A DNA stretch of 30,188 bases from positions 2,047 through 32,234 of the forward strand of contig NZ_DIUM01000073.1 in the NCBI RefSeq assembly GCF_002423035.1, written 5' to 3'. The stretch comes from Thiocapsa sp. UBA6158 (GTDB lineage Bacteria; Pseudomonadota; Gammaproteobacteria; Chromatiales; Chromatiaceae). Below the pieces are notes generated by a model. That model was given only the letters and a program-made list of their open reading frames with translations, ran no database searches and had not been told where the DNA came from. The translations under genes were made by a program, and so were the position numbers. Position 1 is the first letter of the stretch. Each line of letters begins with the position of its first letter. Below are positions 1 through 9,554 of the stretch, in pieces.

Positions 1-40
1 TGAGTTCGACGTTTGGTGCATCCACAACACTTCGCGGGGA

Positions 41-80
41 CGCGGTTTAAAATGATGTGTTTTTAATCTTTTAAACCGTG
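41..80. repeat. AT-rich inverted repeat upstream of the ccsA/ypjD-like gene
   Basis: Arms at 41-52 and 69-80 (CGCGGTTTAAAA and TTTTAAACCGTG) are complementary apart from one G-T pair, with a 16-nt loop. It stands out in a GC-rich sequence. No T-run follows the stem, so it is a poor intrinsic terminator; an operator or a terminator for a gene to the left are both possible. The rest of 1-175 shows nothing else I can support. Confidence 0.4.
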
Positions 81-175
81 CCGGCTCCAACGGTCGTCAA
101 GTCTGCCGGGGCCGATCCCATCCAAAAACAACGCATACCGCGCCGGGCGCGGTTTAGGCCGATCGGTTTCCATCT

Positions 176-991
176 ATGACCCATATCCTCATCGCCATCG
201 TCGCCATCCTCTGCTACTCGGCTGCCGCCACCTTGATCGGCATGCGCTTGTTCCGAAAGACCGAAGGCTGGACACCGCAACGCCCGCTGGTGCTCGCGCT
301 CATTTTCGTCGGCCTGATGCTGCACAGTTGGCTGCTCTGGGACAGCATCTTCAGCCACGCCGGACTGAATCTCGGGTTCTACAATGCCCTGGCGCTCACC
401 ACCTGGACCATCATCACACTGCTGCTGGTGTCGAGCTTGACCAAACCGGTCGAGAATCTCGGTCTGCTGCTCCTGCCGGCCGCAGCCCTGAGCCTGGTCT
501 TGGAGGCATCGTTCGTCGATGTCGACTTCATGCGCCCGAGTGCCGATTGGCCCCTGAAGATCCATGTCCTGCTCTCGATGCTCGCCTACAGCCTCCTGAC
601 CCTGGCCGCCGTGCAGGCGGTCCTGCTGGCCGTGCAGGACAGCCATCTGCGCAGCCGTCATCCGGGCGGATTCGTGCGTACACTGCCTCCTTTGCAGACC
701 ATGGAGAGCCTGCTCTTCGAGATGATCACGGCAGGATTCGTGCTGCTCACCCTGGCCCTGCTCAGCGGCTTCGCCTTCCTCGAGAATATGCTGGCACAGC
801 ACCTCGTGCATAAGACGGTGCTCTCGATACTTGCCTGGCTGATGTTCGGCGGGCTTCTGATCGGGCGCTTTCGCAAGGGCTGGCGCGGTCGCACCGCCAT
901 CGGCTGGACGCTCGGGGGGTTCGTGGTCCTGATCCTCGCCTATTTCGGAAGCAAGGCGGTGCTGGAGCTGGTGCTGCAGCGCACCGCTTAA
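176..991 (+). CDS. ypjD: CcsA/YpjD-family cytochrome c assembly-type inner-membrane protein
   Basis: A 271-aa integral membrane protein with about eight hydrophobic segments spread over its whole length, starting with an N-terminal one (residues 3-24). The length fits the YpjD/HemX-like branch of the cytochrome c assembly (CcsA) family, about 260-270 aa. A conserved-type histidine lies in the segment beginning HVLLSMLAYSLL (near residue 125), the region that binds heme in CcsA proteins; heme handling here is inferred from family. The ATG at 176 is the only start that keeps the first membrane segment, though its ribosome site is weak. The last 4 bases overlap the end of the convergent DUF2064 gene. 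In relatives this gene usually sits beside ffh and corC; neither is visible here. Confidence 0.8.
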   Translation: MTHILIAIVAILCYSAAATLIGMRLFRKTEGWTPQRPLVLALIFVGLMLHSWLLWDSIFSHAGLNLGFYNALALTTWTIITLLLVSSLTKPVENLGLLLLPAAALSLVLEASFVDVDFMRPSADWPLKIHVLLSMLAYSLLTLAAVQAVLLAVQDSHLRSRHPGGFVRTLPPLQTMESLLFEMITAGFVLLTLALLSGFAFLENMLAQHLVHKTVLSILAWLMFGGLLIGRFRKGWRGRTAIGWTLGGFVVLILAYFGSKAVLELVLQRTA

Positions 992-1677
992 TCGTCGACG
1001 CGACCGGCACTCGGTCGCGCGTCGCCCCGATCGAGATCGAGGCGACGATAGCGCAGGAGATCCTCGGGCCGATCCAGATCCCAGAGGGTCGGAAGCTCCG
1101 CACAGCGCCACCCCAGAGAAGCGATGCGTCGCCGCGTGATCGCGGCAACGCGGTCTCCGCCCCACGGCATGTCCCCGAACAACGCCGGCGCAGGCGCCTT
1201 GAGCCCAAGCAAGACGTAACCGCCATCCTCGGCCGGACCCAGAACGGCATCCGAATCCGCGAGAGCCTCCAACGCCGATGCGCAATAGTCGGCATCGAGC
1301 TCCGGGATATCGGCACCGACCAGAAGCACCGCGTCTGCACGACCCAGCGCATCCTCCGCCGCCGCGCTCAAGCGGTCCCCGAGATCCTCGCCCCGCTGCG
1401 TGCGCAGCGCAACACCGGCCGATTCGGCGAGATCCCGAAAGAGCGGATGTTCGGGGTCGGGCGAGCACCAGAGCTCCATAGGGGCGAGTCGAGCACCCGA
1501 GAGTCGCCCGACCAGGCGATCGAGAAGATCGCACGCAAGCTCGGCGGCGCCCGCGCGACCCAATGCCGGAATCAGACGCGTCTTCACCTGTCCGGGGATC
1601 GGAGCTTTGGCGAAGATCAGGATGCGTGCACTCGGATAGAGCACCGACCCGCGATCGGGATGACGCGGGCCGCTCAC
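988..1677 (-). CDS. DUF2064 (TIGR04282-type) glycosyltransferase of the arsenosugar-associated family
   Basis: A 229-aa nucleotide-sugar transferase-like protein with a CofC/GT-A fold signature: an N-terminal nucleotide-binding loop ILIFAKAPIPGQVKTRL (about residues 19-35) and the acidic metal-site motif VLLVGADIPELD near residue 120. TIGR04282 proteins are repeatedly found next to ArsS and are proposed to add a sugar during arsenosugar or related biosynthesis; the substrate is not established here. It starts with GTG at 1677, one base after the ArsS stop (TGAcGTG), so translation is probably coupled and the two form an operon. A second in-frame GTG at 1644 lies just before the first conserved residues and is an alternative start. 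Its stop overlaps the end of the ypjD-like gene. Confidence 0.82.
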   Translation of the reverse strand: MSGPRHPDRGSVLYPSARILIFAKAPIPGQVKTRLIPALGRAGAAELACDLLDRLVGRLSGARLAPMELWCSPDPEHPLFRDLAESAGVALRTQRGEDLGDRLSAAAEDALGRADAVLLVGADIPELDADYCASALEALADSDAVLGPAEDGGYVLLGLKAPAPALFGDMPWGGDRVAAITRRRIASLGWRCAELPTLWDLDRPEDLLRYRRLDLDRGDARPSAGRVDD

Positions 1678-1678
1678 G

Positions 1679-2638
1679 TCAGATCAAGGCCCCGCCGCAG
1701 CTACTGCCCTGGCCTGCCGTACAGCCATAACAGTGCTCGGCAGTGCGGATGCGCAGACCCTCGAGCCCATCAGCCCCGAGCGCCGAGATATGCAGCCGAC
1801 CTGCGCCCTGCTCGAGCGCCAGACCGAGCATTTGATTGAAGTCGCAATCAAAGACGAAGCCCTGCCAATCCACGCTGATCAGATCGCGACACATGACGGC
1901 GTCGAGGTTCTCCGCGCGATAGGCGACCTTCAGAAGGGTCATATAATCAGCGAACTGCCCGGTCGATTGGAGCAGGCTGCCGAAGCGCTTGATCGGCATG
2001 TTCGTGATCGTCAGCAACCGACTGAAGACGATGCCGTAACGCTCGCCGAGAGCGGCACGGTAATCGGCCTCCAAGACGCCCTGCATGGGCGGCAAGGTCG
2101 GGCCTTGCGGGTTGTACACCAGGTCCAGCTCGAGACCGCTGCCCTCGACGCCGTAGCCCAGCCGATTGAGCTGCCGTAGACCGGCGATGCTGGCCGCAAA
2201 CACGCCGCTGCCGCGCTGGGTGTCGACATTGTCCTCCAGGTAACAGGGCAAGGACGCGAGAATACGAACGCCCTGCTCCGCCAGGAAGGCGCCCAGATCC
2301 TCATGACCGGGTTCCGAGAGGATCGTCAGGTTGCAGCGATCGATCACCTCAGCGCCCCGACGCCGACCCTCGCGCGCCAGACGACGAAACTCGGGGTGCA
2401 TCTCGGGCGCACCACCGGTGATATCGAGCGTGCGCACCGGATGCCGGTCCAGAAACGCAAGCACCGCCTCGACCGTCTCCTCGCTCATCGACTCGGAGCG
2501 CTTCGGCCCCGCATCGACGTGACAGTGACGACAGCTCTGGTTGCAGCGATAGCCGAGGTTGATCTGTAGGGTCTGCAAGCGACGCCGGTCGATCGCGGGA
2601 AAGTCGGACGGGAAGAGCAACGGCAGTGAATCCAGCAT
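1679..2638 (-). CDS. arsS: Arsenosugar biosynthesis radical SAM protein ArsS
   Basis: A 319-aa radical SAM enzyme. The [4Fe-4S]/SAM motif is CNQSCRHC (C32, C36, C39 from the chosen start), followed by HVDAGP, typical of ArsS (TIGR04167). The C-terminal part carries a second cysteine cluster (HCYGCTAGQGSSCGG) for an auxiliary cluster; some family members have selenocysteine in this region, but only Cys codons are seen here. ArsS is thought to join a 5'-deoxyadenosyl group to dimethylarsenate on the way to arsenosugars. The ATG at 2638 was chosen because GGAG lies 5 bases upstream; a longer open frame to 2764 adds a low-complexity leader with no such site. It is followed at once by the DUF2064 transferase. 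No arsM methyltransferase is visible nearby. Confidence 0.87.
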   Translation of the reverse strand: MLDSLPLLFPSDFPAIDRRRLQTLQINLGYRCNQSCRHCHVDAGPKRSESMSEETVEAVLAFLDRHPVRTLDITGGAPEMHPEFRRLAREGRRRGAEVIDRCNLTILSEPGHEDLGAFLAEQGVRILASLPCYLEDNVDTQRGSGVFAASIAGLRQLNRLGYGVEGSGLELDLVYNPQGPTLPPMQGVLEADYRAALGERYGIVFSRLLTITNMPIKRFGSLLQSTGQFADYMTLLKVAYRAENLDAVMCRDLISVDWQGFVFDCDFNQMLGLALEQGAGRLHISALGADGLEGLRIRTAEHCYGCTAGQGSSCGGALI

Positions 2639-2774
2639 GCGCACTCCGGGAAGATCGTGGGGAAGGGTTGCAGGACTTGTTTCGAGACGCCGGCACGGTG
2701 CACAATGCGCCGTCGGCAGTGCTAGTGCCCTGATCAGAGTCGGGGCGGGACTTCGCCGAAACAATCAGACACTC

Positions 2775-2850
<76 letters not shown>

Positions 2851-2994
2851 AATTCCATGGAACACCAGCGCTGCGCCGAGGATCGCTGCCTGCCGCAGAT
2901 CGTTGACGGCGAAGAGCAACCCGGTCGTCATTCGACGGCACAGCACCGCCGGGGACCGGAGTCGGCACGATCCAGCCTTACGATCGCGGCGACG

Positions 2995-3420
2995 TCAGGA
3001 TGATTCAGGATTGCAGCAATCGTTGCTCTCAGAGAAGATCTTCGACAACGCAACTTGTGTCTCCACCGTCAAGCGCGCAAGCTCGGGCAAGTCCGAGGTT
3101 AGATCCTCCAGATCGCCGCGGCGCCCGGCCTGCTCCATTTTGAATGCCAATGCTCCCAGTCGGCAGGCACCGAAGGTCAAGGCGCTCCCCTTTAGCGCGT
3201 GCGCCTCGTGACAGGCCGCGGACGCATCACCGGCGGAGACCGCCTTGTGGATCCCTTGTCGACGCCGCTCCGACTCTGTTCGGAACAGGTCCATGAGTTC
3301 CGTGACCGACCCCCGCCCTAAGTCGTCGTCCAGTCGGGAAAGCACGGCGAGATCCAGCAGCGATGTGTCGAGGGACCTCGCCGCATCGGCATCCACGGTC
3401 TGGTTTATTCTCTCACGCAT
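2995..3420 (-). CDS. Hpt-domain phosphotransfer protein
   Basis: A 141-aa protein made almost entirely of one Hpt (histidine phosphotransfer) domain. The phosphorylatable histidine is H74 in HALKGSALTFG, with the usual preceding ACHEA and a following helix rich in LGALAFKMEQAGRRGD. Such stand-alone Hpt proteins pass phosphate between hybrid histidine kinases and response regulators; no kinase or regulator is in the window, so the partner is unknown. The ATG at 3420 opens the recognisable domain, with a weak GGAA upstream; the frame stays open to 3762, but that extension is arginine-rich and domain-free, so I regard it as untranslated. Confidence 0.75.
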   Translation of the reverse strand: MRERINQTVDADAARSLDTSLLDLAVLSRLDDDLGRGSVTELMDLFRTESERRRQGIHKAVSAGDASAACHEAHALKGSALTFGACRLGALAFKMEQAGRRGDLEDLTSDLPELARLTVETQVALSKIFSESNDCCNPESS

Positions 3421-4012
3421 AGGTCTGTTCCGATCGATCGTCGGGTACCGCGACATCCGGGCCGAAAGCATTGCCCGCAACGAGCGGGGCATCGGGACAC
3501 GCTGCCGATCGCGGCGCGGCGAGCAGGGCCGAAGCGGACACGGTGACCGCTGCCTCGTCGAACCTGGTCGCGCGTACTGCACTGAAACGATACATCGCGG
3601 TGGGCCTCTGTCGTGGTTCGGTCGAGAACCTGTGCGCAACATTCGAGCCCGGGAGCCGGGGCGGGGAGCGAACGCGCGTGCTTTCAGGCGATCATACGCC
3701 ATTCGGCACCAGGCTTGATCCCGCCTATCGGGCCGCTCGGCCTCGACGCGGCGCCCGGACATCCACTCGCGTCCCGCTTGAATCGAGCCCCCTCGACCTC
3801 ATCGACAAGACGCGGTCGAGCGCTTCGGCACCACGCAATCCAGCGCCGGGTCCCGAACGCAGCGAGACGAAAGGATGGCCCATGAATCGTCATCAACGAT
3901 CGCCGCGATAAAAACAATCCATTTTTCTTATCACTGAGACCTCGCTATTCTGCTTCTCATCGATGCAGATCATCCACCCCCAACCTTTCACTTCAACTTG
4001 GAGAACGATCCC
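3421..4012. other. Intergenic region between the hpt gene and the peroxiredoxin gene
   Basis: About 590 bases with open frames on both strands that look like by-products of GC-rich composition. The last 110 bases turn AT-rich and should hold the promoter for the peroxiredoxin. The best -10-like hexamer is TATTCT at about 3946-3951, with a TTTTTC about 18 bases upstream as a poor -35. No convincing OxyR site could be aligned. Confidence 0.35.
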
Positions 4013-4756
<744 letters not shown>

Positions 4757-4776
4757 ATCCGACTCGGCTAGATCGA

Positions 4777-4806
4777 CGAGCGATCCGGTTACGGCCGGAT
4801 CGCTCG
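4777..4806 (+). other. Perfect 12-bp hairpin between the peroxiredoxin gene and gor
   Basis: Arms 4777-4788 (CGAGCGATCCGG) and 4795-4806 are exact inverted copies with a 6-nt loop. There is no T-run. It may stabilise the upstream mRNA or attenuate readthrough into gor; its role is inferred. Confidence 0.5.
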
Positions 4807-4846
4807 ATCCGAGAGGGATCCGAAGACAGGACCGGGAGTCAAGAAG

Positions 4847-6223
4847 ATGAGTCAGCATTTCGACCTGATCGCCATCGGAGGCGGGAGCGGTGGCTTGGCC
4901 GTGGCCGAGAAAGCCGCGCAGCTCGGACGCCGCGTCGCCGTGGTCGAGACGGGAAAGCTCGGCGGCACCTGCGTGAACGCCGGCTGTGTCCCCAAGAAGG
5001 TCATGTGGTACGGCGCCAACCTGGCGGCGGCCGTTGCCGACGCGCCCGGCTACGGCGTGAAGGTGCAGTCCGAGGGCATCGACTGGAGCACGCTGGTCGC
5101 CGGGCGTAACCGCTATGTCGCCGATATCAACGGCTACTGGGACGGTTATGTCGAGCAGCAAGGCATTACACGCATTCAAGGTCAGGCGCGCTTCGTCGAT
5201 GCCAAGACCATTGCAGTCGGCGAGGATCACTACAGCGCCGACCATATCGTCATCGCCACCGGCGGTCGGCCGATCGTGCCGCGGATGCCGGGCGCTGAGT
5301 TGGGCATGACCTCCGACGGCTTCTTTGCGCTGGAGACTCAACCCAAGCGTGTCGCCATCATCGGTGGCGGCTACATCGGCGTGGAGCTCGCCGGAGTCTT
5401 GCGCGCACTCGGCACAGAGGTCACGATCGTGGCGCTCGAGGATCGCGTGCTTTTCCTCTTCGACCCCATGATCAGCGAAACGCTGGCGGAGAATATGGCC
5501 GCCGACGGCATCGAGATGCGGCTTGAATTCGAGGTCGCCGCGCTTGAGAAGAACGCCGATGGCCTCGCACTGGTCACGCGCGACGGCGAACGTCTGGGCG
5601 GCTTCGACACCCTCCTCTGGGCGGTCGGACGCACGCCGAACACGCGCGAGCTGAATTTGGAGGCCGCGGGCGTCACGATGCAGCCGAACGGGATCATCCC
5701 GGTCGATGCGTACCAGAACACCGACGTGCCGGGCATCTATGCCGTCGGCGACGTGATCGGTCGCGAGCCCTTGACCCCGGTCGCCATCGCCGCCGGACGT
5801 CGTCTGGCCGAGCGTCTGTTCGGCGGAAAACCGGATCTGAAGCTCGACTACGACAACGTCCCGACCGTGGTCTTCGCACACCCGCCGATCGGCAAGGTTG
5901 GCTTGACCGAGCCCGAGGCGCGCGAGCGCTACGGCGACACCCTGACGGTCTACGAGACCCGCTTCACCCCGATGCGCTATGCACTGAACGCGCATGGCCC
6001 CAAGACCGCCATGAAGCTGGTCTGCGTCGGTCCCGAGGAGCGGGTTGTCGGCATTCACGCAATCGGCGACGGCGTCGACGAAATGATGCAGGGCTTCGGC
6101 GTGGCGGTGAAGATGGGCGCGACCAAGGCCGATCTGGACTCGACCGTGGCGATCCACCCGAGCAGCGCCGAGGAGCTGGTCACCCTCAAAGAGCCGGTGA
6201 GACGTCCGGGACAGGGCTCCTGA
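4847..6223 (+). CDS. gor: Glutathione-disulfide reductase
   Basis: A 458-aa FAD-dependent pyridine nucleotide-disulfide oxidoreductase that regenerates GSH from GSSG with NADPH. Visible: an N-terminal FAD loop GGGSGG (11-16), redox disulfide TCVNAGC with C42 and C47, a second dinucleotide loop GGGYIGVELAG in mid-protein, the second FAD motif IYAVGDVIG, and a C-terminal dimerisation domain carrying the proton-relay HPSSAEE (His at about 437). The cysteine positions equal those of the E. coli enzyme. GGGAG 8 bases before the ATG supports the start. The hybrid peroxiredoxin lies directly upstream on the same strand, and the two probably work as one peroxide-detoxifying unit. Confidence 0.95.
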   Translation: MSQHFDLIAIGGGSGGLAVAEKAAQLGRRVAVVETGKLGGTCVNAGCVPKKVMWYGANLAAAVADAPGYGVKVQSEGIDWSTLVAGRNRYVADINGYWDGYVEQQGITRIQGQARFVDAKTIAVGEDHYSADHIVIATGGRPIVPRMPGAELGMTSDGFFALETQPKRVAIIGGGYIGVELAGVLRALGTEVTIVALEDRVLFLFDPMISETLAENMAADGIEMRLEFEVAALEKNADGLALVTRDGERLGGFDTLLWAVGRTPNTRELNLEAAGVTMQPNGIIPVDAYQNTDVPGIYAVGDVIGREPLTPVAIAAGRRLAERLFGGKPDLKLDYDNVPTVVFAHPPIGKVGLTEPEARERYGDTLTVYETRFTPMRYALNAHGPKTAMKLVCVGPEERVVGIHAIGDGVDEMMQGFGVAVKMGATKADLDSTVAIHPSSAEELVTLKEPVRRPGQGS

Positions 6224-6237
6224 TCCAAAAAGCTCCG

Positions 6238-6272
6238 ATCGACCGATCCCGACCCGAAGGTCGGCGGTCGAT
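6238..6272 (+). terminator. Hairpin downstream of gor, possible terminator
   Basis: A two-part stem: inner arms 6249-6254 (CCGACC) and 6259-6264 around a CGAA loop, outer arms 6238-6244 (ATCGACC) and 6266-6272. It starts 15 bases after the gor stop. There is no T-run, so termination strength is uncertain. Confidence 0.45.
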
Positions 6273-6350
6273 TGCGAGCGGCGCAGTCACGGCACCATCG
6301 GGCGAATGGCGGACGCCGTTAAGACAAACTGCGCATCGGAGCGCTTCACG

Positions 6351-6491
6351 CTACTCGGCGATCGTCACCCCATCGATGCCGGGGACTCCTTTGCTTTTCC
6401 TCGCGCGCGGGAATCCCGCCGCCAGGAATTCCCCGGCGCACAGGTCCTCGAAGAGTCTGCGCTCGTCGGTCGATAGGTCTCTTCGGCTCAT
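6351..6491 (-). CDS. Possible small 46-aa protein, unknown
   Basis: A short frame beginning MSRRDLSTDERRLFED, charged and probably helical, ending in KGVPGIDGVTIAE. GGAG lies 4 bases before the ATG at 6491, which is the main reason to list it. I do not recognise a family. It directly follows the asparagine-synthetase remnant on the same strand, so it may equally be part of another decayed gene. Nothing supportable is seen from here to gor. Confidence 0.35.
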   Translation of the reverse strand: MSRRDLSTDERRLFEDLCAGEFLAAGFPRARKSKGVPGIDGVTIAE

Positions 6492-6542
6492 TTCACTCCG
6501 CTCTTTGGTTTGACAACGCCTGAATAGACGAGGCGGGATCGA

Positions 6543-6690
6543 GGCATAGTGACCGTCGGTATCCAGGATCGGCTGGTGTCCGCCGCCGAGATCGATGATC
6601 GAGAGACGTGTGTGTGCCAGACCGAACGCGTCGACGCAGTGGACCCCGCTGCCGTTCGGGCCCCGATGCCCAAGCCTGATTGCAGCCAGC
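6543..6690 (-). pseudogene. Remnant of an asparagine synthetase (AsnB) glutamine-amidotransferase domain
   Basis: In one frame the sequence reads LGHRGPNGSGVH then GLAHTRLSIIDLGGGHQPI, ending LDTDGHYA. These are the conserved HRGPDGSG and LxHxRLSIIDL blocks of class II amidotransferase domains in AsnB. The catalytic N-terminal MCGI is absent upstream, the NGEIYN block that should follow the DG is absent, and the synthetase domain is missing entirely. Only about 50 codons survive. It is therefore a decayed fragment, perhaps left by a deletion or a mobile element excision. Confidence 0.7.
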
Positions 6691-6845
6691 GACAAGGCAG
6701 CGATAACCGGGCGGCCGTGACGCAGGATGCGGTGTGTTGCGCCTCGCTCCCGCTCGGCACAACCGACGGAAACACCGGACATCTCCCATCGGCGGCCCGC
6801 TCGGGATAGACTCGACACACCTCGAGCCGGTCCGGGTCAGTGTGC

Positions 6846-8648
6846 ATGTCGACTCCTCGCTCCATCCGATTGCCGATCGTCTTGTTGACCCTCCTCGGTC
6901 TCTCCCCGCTCGGGGTCCTGCTCCCCGACACAGCGGAAGCCGCCGACGCCTGCCGACAAGTCGAGCAGGTGCGGATTTGGACGGCGCCGCTGCAACCGAG
7001 CCCGGGCGCACCGCTGGAGATCATTGCGGTCGCCACCGACGCCGATCTCGGCGAGGTGCTGATCACGGACCCCGCCGGTCGCCAAACCAGCCTGCGCACC
7101 GCCCGCGCCGGCGGACCGCCATGGAGTCTCTACGGGACGCAGTTTCGCCCGGTCGCCGGGACCTATCGCATCGAGACCACACGCGCGGGTCAGGTCGCGG
7201 GCTGCACCGAGATCACGGTCGGCGGTGGCAGCGGCGAGCGCGGGAGCGGCGATTGGGACCTGGCGACCGAGGCCTTCTACTCGGCCTGGATCGAACACCT
7301 CTTCGAGGCCCCGCCCGAGCAATCGCCGAGCTTCGACTCGCTCGGCCCGGTACTGCGCGACCCCGAGCGCAACCTGCTTTTCAACTATCTGGGCAACGGC
7401 GAGGACAATCGGCTCCCCGCCGAGCCGGATTGCGCGGACCTGCCCTACTTCCTGCGGACCTATTTCGCCTGGAAACTCGGACTGCCGATCGCCTATCGCC
7501 CCTGCACGCGCGGGAGTCGGAGCAGCCCGCCGACCTGTCAGGCACCCATTGCCGAGACGCGCTTCGTCGGGTCATCCATAGATCAGGGGGCATCCGCCGA
7601 GGTCTTTGCAGAGGCCAGCCGAAAGCTGATGGATACGGTGCATTCGGGCAGCGCACGCACCGCGCTGGGCGATGAGGCGACCGATGTCTATCCGGTCGCG
7701 CTCGATCGCGCGACACTCTGGCCCGGGACCATCTTCGCCGACCCTTACGGTCACATCATGGTGATCGTGAAATGGCTGCCCCAACGCGGCAGGGAGAGCG
7801 GTCTCCTGCTCGCGGTCGACGCTCAACCCGACAACTCGGTGACGCGCAAGCGCTTCTGGGAGGGCACCTTCCTGTTCGCGCAAACCCCGAGCGCGGGGCC
7901 GGGCTTCAAGGCGTTCCGACCGGTGGTTCAAACCAGCGGCGGCGTGCGCCAGCTGCCCAACAGCGCACTCGACGGGCGATCCGGTCTGCAGCCCTTCTCG
8001 CTGGAGCAGGCAGCACTCTCGCCCGCCGACCTCTACGCCCGCATGCAGCAGCTCATCAACCCGCAGGGCCTGGAGCCCGAGGTCGCCTACGCGGCGACGC
8101 TGGACGCCTTGATGGAGCAGCTCGAAACACGCGTGACCTCGGTCGAGAACGGCGAGGCCTACATGCGCAGTCGACCCGGCACCCTCGTTCCTATGCCGAG
8201 CGGACCGGCCATCTTCGAGACCACCGGCCCCTGGGAGGATTACGCCACCCCGTCGCGCGACATGCGTTTGTTGATCGCAATGAATGTGCTCGTGGAGTTG
8301 CCCGAGCGCATCCGTCGCTACCCGGAGCTCTTCGTCCTGCAGGGACGCTCGCCGAGCGATGCCGCCGCGCGCATCGAGCGGCTGAACCCGCAACGGATGG
8401 ACGAGCGCTTCATCACCTACACCCGCAGCGACGGCACACCCTGGCGGCTGAGTCTGAGGGACATCTACGACCGCCGCGCCGGATTCGAGATCGGCTACAA
8501 CCCCAACGATTGCGTCGAGCGGCGCTGGGGCGCGTCCCCGGAGACCCCGGACGAGGCAACCTGCCGGCGGCGCGCGCCCGCGGACCAGCGCGCACGCATG
8601 GAGGAGTATCGCCCCTGGTTCCGCGACAGGGTCCGCCCGCCGCGGTAG
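6846..8648 (+). CDS. Exported protein of unknown function (600 aa)
   Basis: I do not recognise a named family. The protein begins with a clear Sec signal peptide (hydrophobic core about residues 9-26, likely cleavage after AEA at residue 32), so it should be periplasmic. Residues about 40-120 look like a beta-rich domain (PGAPLEIIAVATDADLGEVLI, then GTYRIETTRAG). The rest is a long soluble region rich in aromatic and charged residues, with scattered cysteines. The start is ATG 6846; a GTG two codons upstream (6840) is also possible. The two genes downstream on the same strand are also exported, so the three probably form an operon acting at the cell envelope. Confidence 0.75.
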   Translation: MSTPRSIRLPIVLLTLLGLSPLGVLLPDTAEAADACRQVEQVRIWTAPLQPSPGAPLEIIAVATDADLGEVLITDPAGRQTSLRTARAGGPPWSLYGTQFRPVAGTYRIETTRAGQVAGCTEITVGGGSGERGSGDWDLATEAFYSAWIEHLFEAPPEQSPSFDSLGPVLRDPERNLLFNYLGNGEDNRLPAEPDCADLPYFLRTYFAWKLGLPIAYRPCTRGSRSSPPTCQAPIAETRFVGSSIDQGASAEVFAEASRKLMDTVHSGSARTALGDEATDVYPVALDRATLWPGTIFADPYGHIMVIVKWLPQRGRESGLLLAVDAQPDNSVTRKRFWEGTFLFAQTPSAGPGFKAFRPVVQTSGGVRQLPNSALDGRSGLQPFSLEQAALSPADLYARMQQLINPQGLEPEVAYAATLDALMEQLETRVTSVENGEAYMRSRPGTLVPMPSGPAIFETTGPWEDYATPSRDMRLLIAMNVLVELPERIRRYPELFVLQGRSPSDAAARIERLNPQRMDERFITYTRSDGTPWRLSLRDIYDRRAGFEIGYNPNDCVERRWGASPETPDEATCRRRAPADQRARMEEYRPWFRDRVRPPR

Positions 8649-8718
8649 CGCGAGAGTCGTCGTCCGATCACTCGCACCCGATGCCGACGCCCGGCTGCAC
8701 CCAAACGGAGTCCGCCCC

Positions 8719-9510
8719 ATGCCGAGTTGTCCCTCCGTACCCTGCCGAGCCGAGCAGGCCCTACCGCGTCTCGCCTGTGTCGCGCTCTGCCTGACGCTGG
8801 TCGCCTGCGGCGCCCCTGCCCCGCGGCCCGGCGAGGGGTTCGGAACCTGGGGCGGACGCCCCATCGGCCAGGCACCCGCGCCCAACCCGGGGCTCAAACA
8901 GGCAATGATTCAGCGCGCGACCCGCGAATGGGAACATTTCGATCGACAGGTCGTGGTCTTCAAGGGCACCGAGGAGAGCATCCCCCACGTCGGCGCCTGG
9001 GAGGACGAGGACACCCATGTCAGTCGCGTCAACCTCTACTGGCGCGCGGTGAACAAGCCGGCGCTCGACGGACTGGACTGTCGGCAGCCCTGGTCGGCTG
9101 CCTTCATCAGCTGGGTCATGCAGAGTGCCGGTATGCCGACGAGTCAGTTCCGCCCGGCGATTGCCCACTGGGTCTATCTGTCCACGATGGTCGAGGAGGC
9201 GAGCTATCCCGGCCGCTACTTCGTCCCCCGCCGGATTCAGGACTACAGTCCCCGGCCGGGCGACCTGGTCTGCGCACCGCGCGGCCGCATGCCGGTGCGT
9301 CCGGTCGACGGCTACACCAGTGCCTGGATGCTCCAGGGCGCGGAGACTCACTGCGATCTGGTGGTCGGCAAAAGCGGCCAAACACTCGAGGTCATCGGCG
9401 GGAACGTGCGCAACTCGGTCTCGAAAAGCATCCTCGAGCTCGACGCCCGGGGACGGCTCAAGCCCGTACCGCGCCGGCCCTGGTTTCTGGTCATGGAGAA
9501 TCGGCTCTGA
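8719..9510 (+). CDS. DUF2272-domain lipoprotein
   Basis: A 263-aa lipoprotein: the signal sequence ends in the lipobox LVAC with C30 as the lipidated residue. The mature part matches DUF2272, seen as CRQPWSAAFISWVMQSAGM followed by FRPAIAHWVYL. This layout, an early Cys before SAAFISW and later conserved His residues (TH at about 211), recalls NlpC/CHAP-like papain folds, so a cell-wall peptidase or amidase role is possible but unproven. GGAG lies 9 bases before the ATG. It is 70 bases downstream of the 600-aa exported protein and 44 bases before the next exported protein, probably in one operon. Confidence 0.8.
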   Translation: MPSCPSVPCRAEQALPRLACVALCLTLVACGAPAPRPGEGFGTWGGRPIGQAPAPNPGLKQAMIQRATREWEHFDRQVVVFKGTEESIPHVGAWEDEDTHVSRVNLYWRAVNKPALDGLDCRQPWSAAFISWVMQSAGMPTSQFRPAIAHWVYLSTMVEEASYPGRYFVPRRIQDYSPRPGDLVCAPRGRMPVRPVDGYTSAWMLQGAETHCDLVVGKSGQTLEVIGGNVRNSVSKSILELDARGRLKPVPRRPWFLVMENRL

Positions 9511-9554
9511 AGTGCAGGTGCCGCAACCCCCCTTTCCGCTCATCGGAGGTGACC

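Noticed and set aside
71..1534. Minus-strand frame of 487 codons over ypjD and the DUF2064 gene
   Set aside because: Low-complexity Arg/Gly/Gln-rich translation overlapping two identified genes.
3908..3950. Possible OxyR site ahead of the peroxiredoxin gene
   Set aside because: The best alignment to the four-part ATAG/CTAT pattern matches only about 10 of 16 positions.
7572..8897. Minus-strand frame opposite the 600-aa exported protein
   Set aside because: No ribosome site or motif, while the plus-strand reading has a signal peptide and an operon context.
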